NCBI GenBank assembly: GCA_963839725.1
Contig: CAWIWT010000018.1
Location: forward strand, 1 to 64,000
Source: Kumtagia sp963839725
GTDB lineage: Bacteria > Pseudomonadota > Alphaproteobacteria > Rhizobiales > Rhizobiaceae
Direction of reading: 5' to 3'
Length of the DNA stretch: 64,000 nucleotides
Both the position numbers and the translations under genes were made by a program. This document shows positions 26,651-35,534 of the stretch, piece after piece (the first letter of the stretch is position 1; each line of letters opens with the position of its first letter). The notes beneath the pieces were generated by a model, which did not search any database, had not been told where the DNA came from, and worked only from the letters and a program-made list of their open reading frames with translations.

Positions 26651-27478
26651 TCAGCTCTCCCACAACGCCTGCTTGATCTCGCGCCAGCTTTGCTTGTCAG
26701 GGGCCACGAGCAGGCCGCCGCCAACATGCGACGGCAGATAGGCCGAGCCGTCCAGCCTGGCTGAATAGCCGCCCGCTTCGGCGTGGATCAGCACACCCGC
26801 CAGGTGGTCCCACGGCATCAATTTCTGATAGGCGACGAAATGGCCGTTGCCGGTTGCCAGCAAGCGGTACTCATGCGCGGCGCAGCGGTAATTGAAGAAC
26901 GCACCGAACTTCGCGAGATTGCGCGCCACCATCGAGCGCTCAGGCTCGTTGAGGTAATTCCACGAAGCAACGCCGTTCATCGCCGATACCGGCTTTGGCT
27001 CTGCCACATGGCAGCGCTCCAGCCGGCCGTCCGCATGGCGGATATGCGCGCCCGCGCCCTTCATCGCCAGCAGGAAGTCCTTGCCGAGTGGATCGTGGAT
27101 GATGCCGGCCACCGTCTCGCCCTTCACCACGACCGCCAGCATGACGCCGAAAAGCGGCATGCCCGCAGCGAAATTGAAGGTGCCGTCCACCGGATCGATG
27201 ACGAAGGCGAGATCCGCCTCGCCGAGACCGTTGAGCACCGACGGATCGGCCGAATGTGCCTCCTCGCCTACTACCAGCGCATCGGGAAAGCGCTCCTTTA
27301 GCCGCGCGGTGATCAGTCGCTCGGCGTTGACGTCCGCCTCTGTCACAAGATCGGTCGCCGACGTCTTCTGCCGGATATCGGTCGCCGACAGGCGCCGCCA
27401 GCGCGGCATGACCTCGGTAGTGGCTGCCTCCGCCAACAGCGCGGCCAGCCAATCGACGGACTTGTCGTCAAAGCGCAT
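26651..27478 (-). CDS. Inositol monophosphatase family protein
   Basis: A 275-residue Mg-dependent, Li-sensitive-type phosphatase. The metal ligands are visible: Glu in VVGEEAHS, DPVDGTFNFAAG, and Asp in WDHLAGVLIHAEAGG. It may act on inositol monophosphates, histidinol phosphate or related sugars; the family is broad. Start at 27478 (MRFDDKSVDW) with AAGGA upstream; the frame is open for 46 more codons. It is followed upstream by ttcA in the same direction, 76 nt away. Confidence 0.88.
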   Translation of the reverse strand: MRFDDKSVDWLAALLAEAATTEVMPRWRRLSATDIRQKTSATDLVTEADVNAERLITARLKERFPDALVVGEEAHSADPSVLNGLGEADLAFVIDPVDGTFNFAAGMPLFGVMLAVVVKGETVAGIIHDPLGKDFLLAMKGAGAHIRHADGRLERCHVAEPKPVSAMNGVASWNYLNEPERSMVARNLAKFGAFFNYRCAAHEYRLLATGNGHFVAYQKLMPWDHLAGVLIHAEAGGYSARLDGSAYLPSHVGGGLLVAPDKQSWREIKQALWES

Positions 27479-27554
27479 CGGGATGTTCCTTTGAATAGGT
27501 TGATCCAGCTCAAGTCGAGCCTGAATCGTGGATTGAGGAAGCGGAACGAAGTTC

Positions 27555-28403
27555 CTAGCGGGAAAGACCGGTGAAATCGAAAATGCCGCGATCAAGTAGA
27601 TGGGAGGGGCGGACATTGGCGAGAGCGCGGATCATGGTGTCCTTGCGGCCGGGCATCCGGCGCTCGATGTCATCGATCATCGCCTTCATCGCATTGCGTT
27701 GCAAGCCTTCCTGGCTGCCGCAAAGATCGCAAGGAATGATCGGAAAGCGCATGGAATCGGCAAAGCGCGCAAGATCCTGCTCGGCGCAGAAGGCGAGCGG
27801 CCGCAAGACCATCACGTCGCCCTCGTCGTTCAGCAGCTTCGGCGGCATCGCGGCGAGGCGCCCGCCATGGAAGAAGTTCATGAAGAACGTCTCGAGCACA
27901 TCCTCGCGGTGATGGCCGAGAACCAGCGACGAACACCCCTCCTCCCGCGCAATCCGGTAAAGATGGCCGCGCCGCAGCCGCGAGCAGAGCGAGCAATAGG
28001 TACTGCCTTCGGCGATCTTGTCGGTAACGATCGAATAGGTGTCGCGATATTCGATGCGGTGCTGGATGCCGTAGCTCTCAAGGAATTCCGGCAGAACGTG
28101 TTTTGGGAAGTTCGGTTGGCCCTGATCGAGATTGCAGGCGAACAGATCGACCGGCAGCAGCCCGCGCCATTTCAAATCGAGCAGGATGGCAAGCAGGCCG
28201 TAAGAATCCTTGCCGCCGGACAGCGCCACCAGCCAGCGTTCGCCGGGTTTCGCCATGGCGAAGTTCTCGATAGCCTCGCGCGCGTTCCGCAACAACCGCT
28301 TGCGCAGCTTGTTGAACTCGACTGAGGTCGGAACCTCGCGGAACAGCGGGTGACAGCCTTCGTGGTCCTCAAACGCTTCTGCCGGAGCAACGCTGATGTT
28401 CAT
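27555..28403 (-). CDS. ttcA: tRNA 2-thiocytidine biosynthesis protein TtcA
   Basis: A 282-residue PP-loop ATPase that thiolates cytidine-32 of some tRNAs. SGGKDSYGLL is the PP-loop; the iron-sulfur Cys are in STYCSLCSRLRRG and IPCDLCGSQEG. FMNFFHGGRLAAMPPKLLNDEG is a TtcA signature. Start at 28403. Confidence 0.93.
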   Translation of the reverse strand: MNISVAPAEAFEDHEGCHPLFREVPTSVEFNKLRKRLLRNAREAIENFAMAKPGERWLVALSGGKDSYGLLAILLDLKWRGLLPVDLFACNLDQGQPNFPKHVLPEFLESYGIQHRIEYRDTYSIVTDKIAEGSTYCSLCSRLRRGHLYRIAREEGCSSLVLGHHREDVLETFFMNFFHGGRLAAMPPKLLNDEGDVMVLRPLAFCAEQDLARFADSMRFPIIPCDLCGSQEGLQRNAMKAMIDDIERRMPGRKDTMIRALANVRPSHLLDRGIFDFTGLSR

Positions 28404-28503
28404 GGCTGGATGACGTCCAATTCACGACTCTCGAACTCTGTACTCGCGCTTGCCTCGGCAAACAACATGCAGGCACGCGGACACTGAATTCATTTGACCC
28501 AAA

Positions 28504-28532
28504 CAAAAAGGCCGCCCGAAAGGGCGGCCTTT
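28504..28532 (-). terminator. Intrinsic terminator of rpsD
   Basis: On the minus strand an 11-bp stem (AAAGGCCGCCC/GGGCGGCCTTT, loop of 4) is followed by TTGTTT. It begins about 20 nt past the rpsD stop at 28553. Confidence 0.85.
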
Positions 28533-28552
28533 GATGCGGCATAATGTCGAAA

Positions 28553-29170
28553 TTATCGCGAGTAGAACTCGACGACCAGGTTCGGTTCCATCTGAACGGC
28601 GAACGGCACATCCGAGAGGCCCGGAACGCGCTTGAACGTCGCGGTCATCTTGTTGTGGTCGGCATCGATGTATTCCGGAACGTCGCGCTCGGCGAGCTGT
28701 ACCGATTCCAGAACCAGAACCAGCTGCTTCGACTTCTCGCGAACCTCGATCACATCGCCAGCCGTGCAGCGGTACGAACCGATGTTGACGCGCTTGCCGT
28801 TGACGTTGATGTGGCCGTGGTTGACGAACTGGCGAGCCGCGAAAATCGTTGGCACGAACTTGGAGCGGTAGACGACCGCGTCGAGACGCGATTCGAGCAG
28901 GCCGATCAGGTTTTCGGAGGTATCACCGCGACGGCGGTTGGCTTCTTCGTAGGTTTTGCGGAACTGCTTTTCCGAAACGTCACCATAGTGACCCTTCAGC
29001 TTCTGCTTGGCGCGCAGCTGCAGGCCAAAGTCGGACAGCTTGCCCTTGCGGCGCTGGCCATGCTGGCCCGGGCCATATTCGCGCTTGTTGACCGGAGACT
29101 TCGGGCGGCCCCAGATATTTTCGCCAAGACGGCGGTCGATCTTGTATTTCGCGGATTCGCGCTTGCTCAT
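28553..29170 (-). CDS. rpsD: 30S ribosomal protein S4
   Basis: A 205-residue S4 with the N-terminal KYKIDRRLGENIWGRPKSP and the RNA-binding S4 domain (RLDAVVYRSKFVPTIFAARQFVNHGHINVNGKRV in part). S4 starts 30S assembly. I chose ATG 29170 (MSKRESAKY) over an ATG 15 nt upstream. Single transcription unit with its own terminator, as usual in Alphaproteobacteria. Confidence 0.97.
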   Translation of the reverse strand: MSKRESAKYKIDRRLGENIWGRPKSPVNKREYGPGQHGQRRKGKLSDFGLQLRAKQKLKGHYGDVSEKQFRKTYEEANRRRGDTSENLIGLLESRLDAVVYRSKFVPTIFAARQFVNHGHINVNGKRVNIGSYRCTAGDVIEVREKSKQLVLVLESVQLAERDVPEYIDADHNKMTATFKRVPGLSDVPFAVQMEPNLVVEFYSR

Positions 29171-29742
29171 CGCATTCCCTTTCAAAACATTACACCCCGA
29201 ACCTCATGTTCCAGGTGAAGGAAACGCGCCCTCCTCTGGCCTCTGTTTTTGAGACCTGACAGGATCTTCCACGCACGCATTGCGGAAAGGTCCACGGGAC
29301 ACGTCGGTTGCAAGACCAGAAAAATATCAAGCGGTTTTCAGTGCGGTCTCGCGGCCACAAAAAACCGACACCGAACCTTTCGGCCCGGCGCTGGCGGGTG
29401 AATATTGGAGGGATTGGCGAATGTCAAGTTAGAGCATGTCGCGCCCAATGTGATTCATTCTGTTTCTCGTTTGGCGAGGCGGTTCACGCGGAGGGGCGCG
29501 AAGTTCGATGGGGTTCCATCGGACGAGCGGCCCGACAAAGTGAGCGCCCGCCAATCGGAAACCCTGCCGTCGATTTGCTTTTGGCAAATCGACAATCAGA
29601 CAATTCGCTCGGTCGAACTTGTCCCGTTTCGCAGAAACGGGGTCCGACCGTGGGCCGGGCTGGTTTGGGCCAATCCTTCGGCCTTCGTCTTGTCCGCAGA
29701 AGGTGCCGGACGGTGAGCGGCGAACCGGGATCTCGGCTAAGC
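29171..29742. other. Intergenic upstream of rpsD, no gene accepted
   Basis: The part next to 29170 should hold the rpsD promoter and leader. From about 29430 to 29745 a minus-strand frame of 105 codons reads SGTFCGQDEGRRIGPNQPGP...MNHIGRDML, with no family I recognise; it begins inside the broken end of rlmJ and is probably a dispersed repeat that the truncated gene ran into. Confidence 0.4.
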
Positions 29743-30030
29743 TCACCGGCAGGATTGGATCGCAGCGACCGCGCCATGCTCAGATAGGCGCTGCACAATG
29801 GGAGGCAGGTCCGTAAGCGGCTTTTCGTGCAGCCGGGCGATGCCGCCCTGCCATTCGCCGGTCTTATGCGCCTGTTCGCTGGAAAGATCGTAGAGACCTG
29901 TCCCGGCATGCGTATCGATGACCCGAAATGCCTTGTCCTTCAGCTTCAGATATTCCACCAGCCGCGCCAGCACCGAATGCTTGACGACATCGGCGAAGTT
30001 GCCGGCGTGAAACGCGTGGCGATAGTTCAT
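29743..30030 (-). pseudogene. rlmJ: 23S rRNA methyltransferase RlmJ, 3' truncated
   Basis: The first roughly 80 residues are a good RlmJ N-terminus: MNYRHAFHAGNFADVVKHSVLARLVEYLKLKDKAFRVIDTHAGTG, here given in part, with the SAM-site THAGTG. Homology ends near 29770 and the frame stops at 29743, leaving 95 of about 280 residues and no catalytic DPPxE-type motif. Upstream, a MITE-like element ends 7 nt before the ATG and has removed any ribosome-binding site. RlmJ methylates A2030 of 23S rRNA and is dispensable in Escherichia coli. Confidence 0.8.
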
Positions 30031-30035
30031 CGCGT

Positions 30036-30299
30036 TAGGGTCAGGACTGTTAATCTGGTCGAAATGGTGTGAGGCCATCTGGCCGGTTACAGCGCATTTT
30101 CCTTTCGCGCTGACATCCGTCAGCGCGGGACATGCGCTGTAGCCGGCCAGATGGATCACATCCGAAGGACGCCGAAACGGCTGCGACCTGTTGCGTCGAA
30201 CCGCTCGGCCGGGGAATAAACCCCGCCCTTCGCGCTTCTCCTTGCATCTCTTTGCCGTTTCAGGCGCCATTTCGATCATATTAATAGGTCCTGACCCTA
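30036..30299. mobile_element. MITE-like element with nested inverted repeats and flanking TA
   Basis: GGGTCAGGAC (30038-30047) and GTCCTGACCC (30288-30297) are terminal inverted repeats flanked by TA on both sides (30036-30037, 30298-30299). Allowing one gap, the repeats extend to about 17 bp (ending TTAAT). Inside, 30075-30097 and 30132-30154 form a 23-bp stem with one mismatch, and its loop has a perfect 8-bp hairpin (CGCGCTGA/TCAGCGCG, 30106-30127). No coding sequence. TA flanks fit mobilisation by an IS630/mariner-type transposase, which is inference. Confidence 0.65.
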
Positions 30300-30920
30300 G
30301 CTTCCGGCCGCGTCCCTGCCCCAGCGCGGCTTTGGCGGTTGGGCATTCGGCGTGCCATTGCCGTCGCGTGGACCGCGCCGGAATGACAGCACGAAGCCGA
30401 TGAAGCCGATTGCCATGATGGAGAAACCGATCGGTTGCGCCCTTGGGTCGGACTGTCCGCCGCCGCCTTCAAGCAGGAGGTCGACGGAGAACAGCTCAAG
30501 CCCTTGCGCATCACCCTGCCCTACGGTGAAGGTATAGGCGCCCTCCTGAACATCCGGGATCGTTCCAGCCTGAATGCGGTAGATCTGTTGAAGCGTCTGT
30601 GGCGAGTCCTCGCGCTTCTCCGCCCCCTCGAGGCTGAGAGATTGCGCGAGCACGGTCTTGTCCATCGTCGCGGCGGTAATGGTGAGAACGTTCTGCTCCC
30701 TGTCGAACGAGGCCGGCACGACCGCGGTTACGTCCAAAACGGCTTTGACCGGCGCGTCAGCGGACTTCAGCGGCACATCGACCGGATGAAATCCGCTCGC
30801 CACATCCTCCACCCGCCAACTTCCGATCTGGTGGCTGGAGACATTGCGCATCGCCCACGGGTAGGCGAAGGCAACACCGGCGCCGATAAGAAACAAAGCC
30901 AAGAATATGAAGCGCATCAT
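30297..30920 (-). CDS. Membrane protein with two anchors, unknown function
   Basis: A 207-residue protein with an N-terminal membrane segment (FIFLALFLIGAGVAFAYPWA), a predicted periplasmic beta-rich domain of about 130 residues, and a second segment (IGFSIMAIGFIGFVLSF) before a basic, Pro-rich tail. Its TAG stop falls in the terminal repeat of the MITE-like element, so the original C-terminus may have been changed. It lies 27 nt downstream of holC in the same direction. Family not recognised. Confidence 0.7.
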   Translation of the reverse strand: MMRFIFLALFLIGAGVAFAYPWAMRNVSSHQIGSWRVEDVASGFHPVDVPLKSADAPVKAVLDVTAVVPASFDREQNVLTITAATMDKTVLAQSLSLEGAEKREDSPQTLQQIYRIQAGTIPDVQEGAYTFTVGQGDAQGLELFSVDLLLEGGGGQSDPRAQPIGFSIMAIGFIGFVLSFRRGPRDGNGTPNAQPPKPRWGRDAAGS

Positions 30921-30947
30921 CGTCCGGATCTCATTCGCCTCGCGTAA

Positions 30948-31397
30948 TCAGGCTTTCCGTTCCCAGCGGCGTTCGGGCGTCTGTTGCCAGTAGGTCACTT
31001 CGTGACCAGCAGCCTTCTCCACCTTCCACTGGGCGCGCGCCTCTTCCAGTTGGGTCGCGTCATGCCCGTCAAACATGAACACCAGCCGCTGATAGCCTTC
31101 GGCGGGCGGCGGGCTGGCGCCGTCGACCACGAAACGCACAACTGCCTCGTTCCTGTTCTCCTGGCTGGTCGTCAGCAACACCGGCTGCGCATCCGCATAG
31201 GGATCTCGGTCGAGCCCATGAGCGAGGAACGAATCGTCCCGGTAGGTCCAGAGATGCGCATCGAGGCTGTCGCGGCGCTCGGCGCTGCCCGTCTGCACAA
31301 CAGTTCGCCAACCGCGCTGCACCGACCGCTCCAGCAGGCTCGGCAGCGCGTCCTCCAGCGTCGATTCAGTCAGGTGGTAGAACAGGACCTCTGTCAT
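30948..31397 (-). CDS. holC: DNA polymerase III subunit chi
   Basis: A 149-residue HolC protein (TEVLFYHLTESTLEDALPSLLERSVQRGWRTVVQ..., LDAHLWTYRDDSFLAHG, and VFMFDGHDATQLEEARAQWK). Chi links the clamp loader to SSB. It sits 10 nt downstream of pepA; pepA-holC is a common pairing in proteobacteria and suggests cotranscription. Confidence 0.93.
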   Translation of the reverse strand: MTEVLFYHLTESTLEDALPSLLERSVQRGWRTVVQTGSAERRDSLDAHLWTYRDDSFLAHGLDRDPYADAQPVLLTTSQENRNEAVVRFVVDGASPPPAEGYQRLVFMFDGHDATQLEEARAQWKVEKAAGHEVTYWQQTPERRWERKA

Positions 31398-31407
31398 TCT
31401 CGCGAGA

Positions 31408-32901
31408 CTACGACTCGTAGTGATCCCGCACTAGCCTATCGAGAAGCCGCACACCGAAGCCGGACGACCATGACTGATTGATCTCGCTCGCCGGCGATCC
31501 CATCGCCGTGCCGGCAATATCGAGATGTGCCCACGGCGTTTCCTTGACGAAACGCTGCAGGAACTGCGCTGCGGTGATCGCGCCGCCATACCGGCCGCCG
31601 GTGTTCTTCATGTCGGCGTTCTTGGTATCGATCATCTTGTCGTACTCGGTGCCAAGCGGCATGCGCCACAGACGCTCCTGCGTCGTTTGCCCGGCGGCGG
31701 TGAGGCGCTCGGCCAGTTGATCGTTGTTGGAGAAAAGCCCGGCGTAGTAGCTGCCGAGACTGACCATGATTGCCCCGGTCAGCGTTGCCAGATTGATCAT
31801 GAATTGCGGCTGAAAGCGATCATTGCAGTACCAAAGCGCGTCGGCCAGAACGAGGCGGCCTTCGGCGTCGGTGTTGATCACCTCGATCGTCTGGCCAGAC
31901 ATGGATTTGACGATGTCGCCTGGCCGCTGCGCGTTGCCGTCCACCATGTTCTCGACGCAGCCGATGATGCCAACCACATTGGCCTTCGCCTTGCGCGCCG
32001 CCAGGACATGCATCAGGCCTGTCACAGCCGCAGCGCCACCCATATCACCTTTCATATCCTCCATCCCGGCAGCCGGTTTGATCGACACGCCGCCGGAATC
32101 GAAGACCACGCCCTTGCCAACAAACGCGACCGGCTTTTCCTTCGCCTTGCCGCCATTCCAGCGCATGATCACCATGCGCGGAGGGCGCACCGAACCCTGC
32201 GCGACACCGAGAAGCGCGCCCATGCCGAGCTTGCGCATCTCCTTCTCCGTCAGCACCTCGACCTCGACGCCGAGCGCCTTCAAATTCTCCGCCTTAGCCG
32301 CGAACTCTACCGGGCCGAGCACATTCGCTGGTTCGTTGACCAGGTCGCGCGCGAGATAGACACCATCAACGAGACCTTCGAGCTCCGCGAATGCCTTCTT
32401 GGCGGCCGTCGGTTTGGCGCATTGGATGGTGATCTTGGCTGGTTTGTCGTCAGTCCCGCCGTTCGATTCATCCTTCTTGGTCTTGTAGGTGTCGAAAGCA
32501 TAGCTGCGCAAAAGGATGCCGGCGGCAATGCCTGTGGCTTCGTCGGCGCCGATCTCAAGACTTGGCAGGTCGGCGACGACCGCTACATCCTTTGCCTTTT
32601 TGATCTGCGCGGCGATGGTGCCGCCGAGCTTCAGCCAGGCATACTCGTTCATCGCCGAGTCCTTTCCGATGCCCACCGCGATGATGCGGTCAAGCAGCGA
32701 CCTCTCCGGCGCAATCAGGTCGACCACACTTCCCGACTTGCCCTTGAACTCGGCAACCTCGAAAGCACGCGGCAGCACGTTTGCGGGATCGCAAGCTCTC
32801 GCCGCGGCGCCGAGCCCTCCTTCCTCGGCGGAGAGGACGATTGCCGTCCCCTTTTTCGGGACGGAGTACTTCGCGAACGCCAAGGTGGGTCTCAATGTCA
32901 T
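31408..32901 (-). CDS. pepA: Leucyl aminopeptidase PepA
   Basis: A 497-residue M17 peptidase that removes N-terminal residues using two metal ions. The signature NTDAEGRLVLADAL is intact; GKGVVFDSGGVSIKP holds the other metal and catalytic residues (Lys, Asp). Family length is normal. First gene of a minus-strand unit with holC, divergent from lptF. Confidence 0.95.
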   Translation of the reverse strand: MTLRPTLAFAKYSVPKKGTAIVLSAEEGGLGAAARACDPANVLPRAFEVAEFKGKSGSVVDLIAPERSLLDRIIAVGIGKDSAMNEYAWLKLGGTIAAQIKKAKDVAVVADLPSLEIGADEATGIAAGILLRSYAFDTYKTKKDESNGGTDDKPAKITIQCAKPTAAKKAFAELEGLVDGVYLARDLVNEPANVLGPVEFAAKAENLKALGVEVEVLTEKEMRKLGMGALLGVAQGSVRPPRMVIMRWNGGKAKEKPVAFVGKGVVFDSGGVSIKPAAGMEDMKGDMGGAAAVTGLMHVLAARKAKANVVGIIGCVENMVDGNAQRPGDIVKSMSGQTIEVINTDAEGRLVLADALWYCNDRFQPQFMINLATLTGAIMVSLGSYYAGLFSNNDQLAERLTAAGQTTQERLWRMPLGTEYDKMIDTKNADMKNTGGRYGGAITAAQFLQRFVKETPWAHLDIAGTAMGSPASEINQSWSSGFGVRLLDRLVRDHYES

Positions 32902-33244
32902 GCTTTACGTTCCGGGATTACAAAATGCTGTTGCTCTCCCGCGACCTTTCGACGTTTTGCGCGCCGTTGGCAAGCCGGACACTCTATCGATGTGCAGGGC
33001 CGTGAAGAATCCGCTGAACCGAAGTTCCAAATGGCTCGAAAGGCTGCTTTCGACAACGTTTACCATCTTTGTTGTCGATCTCTTATCCAACATTGCCGAC
33101 ATTTTGAGTGAATAACAGCGCTCATTCGGGGCGCCACCATTTCGGCTGGATTGTCTTGCGTATGCGGGGTGAGTATCTTCGAGAATTCCGGTTTCCGCTC
33201 GGAAGCCCTTGCCACCCGGTAGGAACCAGGACCGCATCTGTCCG
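32902..33244. other. Divergent intergenic region between pepA and lptF
   Basis: It must contain promoters for both directions, but no strong -35/-10 pair stands out. No gene or repeat seen. Confidence 0.4.
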
Positions 33245-34449
33245 ATGAAAGTCGTTGAACTCTACATCCTGCGGCGGACGGTCGAAGTGCTGGTTGCAGC
33301 GCTCGTCTGGACGCTCGGCATTGTTTGGACGACGCAGGTTCTGGCGCGCATCGACCTTGTCACCGACAACGGCCAGTCGGCATTCACCTTTTTCGAAATC
33401 GCCACCCTGATCCTCCCGTCGATCATTCCGATCGTCGTTCCTTTCGCGCTGGCGCTGGCGATAGCTCAGACGCTAAGCGTCATGAACAGTGATTCCGAAC
33501 TCGTGGTGATCAACGCCGCCGGCAGCTCGAAGATGATGATCATCCGGCCGATTCTGCTGCTTGCGGTTGCTGCGAGCATCTTCTCCTTCACGGTCGACAA
33601 CGGCGTCGAGCCCTATGCACGCGAACGCGGACGCCATCTTGTCGCTGCGGCGCGCGCAGATCTTCTCTCTCTCGTCATCCAGGAAGGAACGTTCCGGAAA
33701 GTCGATGCCGGCGTCTTCGTTCAGGTCGGCGAGCGGCTACCGGACGGCAAACTGGGCGGCATCTTCGTCGCCGATTCACGCGAGAAGGGGATCGACCTCA
33801 TCTATTACGCCAAGACCGGCGCCGTGAACAAGGACGACGATGGTAAGGAGCTGCTGGTCCTCAACGATGGTGTCGTGCATCGCAAGGCGGCCGACGGCGA
33901 CGTCTCGGTTGTCCGGTTCCAGTCTTATGCCTTCGACCTCTCCGCGTTCTCAAAGGCGACTGATTCCATCAAGATGTATCCGAAGGATCGGAAGATCTCA
34001 TACCTGCTCGATCCCGATCCAAATGACGAGGAGTTCCAGGAGAATCCTCGCTCGTTCGAGGTCGAGTTGCACCGCCGCTTCAGCGAGTGGATGTATTCCA
34101 TCGTATTTGCCGTGATCGCGCTTGCTGTCGCCGGCGATGCGCGCTCTCACCGCGAAGGCCGCATCAATCCGCTGATAACGGTTGTGGCGATTCTGTCTCT
34201 TCGTTCGCTGGCTCGGTTTCTTCGTAACCAATCAGGCGCAATCGGCGGTCGTGGCTGACGCCGCTCATCTATCTGGTTCCCCTCGGTGCAATGGCGGTGT
34301 CGAGCTGGTTCATCATCAACAACCGCACGATGGAATTGCCGGTTGCCTGGTCCGACCGGACGATGGAGATGATCGGCGGCGCAAACCAACGCATGTCGGC
34401 GCTTTGGGCGCGGATCTGGAATCGTGGCTCCGCCAAGGGGGCCGCATGA
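33245..34449 (+). CDS. lptF: LPS export permease LptF, frame interrupted twice near the 3' end
   Basis: LptF is one of two inner-membrane permeases of the LptB2FGC machine that lifts LPS to the surface. Membrane segments at residues 12-32, 55-75 and 100-120 flank a periplasmic jellyroll (RKVDAGVFVQVGERLPDGKLGGIFV). In the first frame translation ends at 34258. The natural C-terminus needs a shift near 34199 (to LFVRWLGFFVTNQAQS) and another near 34254 (to LTPLIYLVPLGAMAVSSWFI...WARIWNRGSAKGAA, stop 34449). That final stop overlaps the lptG ATG, which supports the reconstruction. The gene is essential in LPS-bearing bacteria, so sequence error is likely. Confidence 0.8.
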
Positions 34450-35534
34450 TTGGAATGACCCTTGGACGCTATTTCCTGGTCCGCTACGCCAAGATCACGT
34501 TCTGGATCCTTCTGGGTGTCTTCGCGCTGATTTTCCTGATCGACTTCACCGAGCTTTCGAGCCGTACATCCAGCCTGCCCGGCTTTACATTCGCAATGGC
34601 GCTGGGCGTGTCGGCGTTCCGGGTGCCGATGATCATCCTGCAGACAGTGCCGTTCGTCGCGCTGTTCTCGGCAATGGCGATGCTCATCTCATTGAACCGA
34701 ACCTACGAACTGGTGATCGCCCGTTCCGCCGGAATCTCCGCTTGGCAGATTTTGATTCCGCCCTGCCTCGGCGCATTTGTCTTTGGCGTTCTGGTCGTGC
34801 TCCTGCTCAACCCGCTGGCGGCGCGGGGCTTTTCGCAGTCCGAGGTGCTGGAAAACTACATCCGCTCCGAATCCTCCAATGAAGTGTCTGCTTTCTCGGC
34901 GCCCTGGATCCGCCAGAAGACGGCGACCAGCGATACGATCATTGGTGCACGCGCCATTCTGAACCAGGGCCTCGAACTTGCCGACGCCGTCTTTTTCGAG
35001 ATCAACAAACAGGGCGACATCAGCGAACGCAAGGACGCAGGGCGCGCCTTCCTGCGCGATGGATACTGGGAACTTCAGGATGTGCGCCGCTTCCGCGACG
35101 GCCAGCAGATCGAGACGGTCGCCGAAGACCGCGTACCGACCAATCTGAAGCCGGAATTCGTGCAGGAGCGGCTGGCGCGACCGGAAACCATTCCCTTCCT
35201 GGACCTGCCATCCAAGATTGAAGTTGCCCGCTCGTTTGGGCTTCGAGCCAATGCGTTTTCGATGCAGTTCCATTCGCTGCTCGCGCTGCCGATGCTGCTT
35301 GTGGCAATGACGCTCATTGCTGCAACAGTGTCGATGCGTTTTGCCCGGTTGGGACAGTCCGCCACTATGATTCTGGGTGGCGTCTTAGCTGGCTTTCTGC
35401 TTTATGTAGTTTCCGTTCTTGTGAGGGCGTTCGGCAACGCCGGATTTGTGCCGCCCTATGTCGCAGCATGGTTGCCGGTGGTGGTGGCGTTGTTCTTTGG
35501 GATTACATTTCTGCTTTATAAGGAAGACGGTTAG
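34446..35534 (+). CDS. lptG: LPS export permease LptG
   Basis: A 362-residue YjgP/YjgQ-family permease with six membrane segments and a central periplasmic beta domain. TLGRYFLVRYAKITFWILLGVF starts the first helix; the C-terminal helices include MRFARLGQSATMILGGVLAGFLLYV, here in part. It starts 4 nt before the reconstructed lptF stop and ends 1 nt into the lptD start, so the three are translationally coupled. Confidence 0.93.
   Translation: MIGMTLGRYFLVRYAKITFWILLGVFALIFLIDFTELSSRTSSLPGFTFAMALGVSAFRVPMIILQTVPFVALFSAMAMLISLNRTYELVIARSAGISAWQILIPPCLGAFVFGVLVVLLLNPLAARGFSQSEVLENYIRSESSNEVSAFSAPWIRQKTATSDTIIGARAILNQGLELADAVFFEINKQGDISERKDAGRAFLRDGYWELQDVRRFRDGQQIETVAEDRVPTNLKPEFVQERLARPETIPFLDLPSKIEVARSFGLRANAFSMQFHSLLALPMLLVAMTLIAATVSMRFARLGQSATMILGGVLAGFLLYVVSVLVRAFGNAGFVPPYVAAWLPVVVALFFGITFLLYKEDG

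Noticed and set aside
29429..29746. 105-codon minus-strand frame after truncated rlmJ
   Set aside because: No ribosome-binding site of its own, no domain, and it begins at the rlmJ break; more likely repeat sequence than a gene.
31525..33111. 528-codon frame antisense to pepA
   Set aside because: Shadow of pepA; the real gene carries intact catalytic motifs on the other strand.
34190..34260. Programmed frameshifting in lptF
   Set aside because: No slippery heptamer with a following pseudoknot is evident and two shifts would be needed; error or mutation is simpler.
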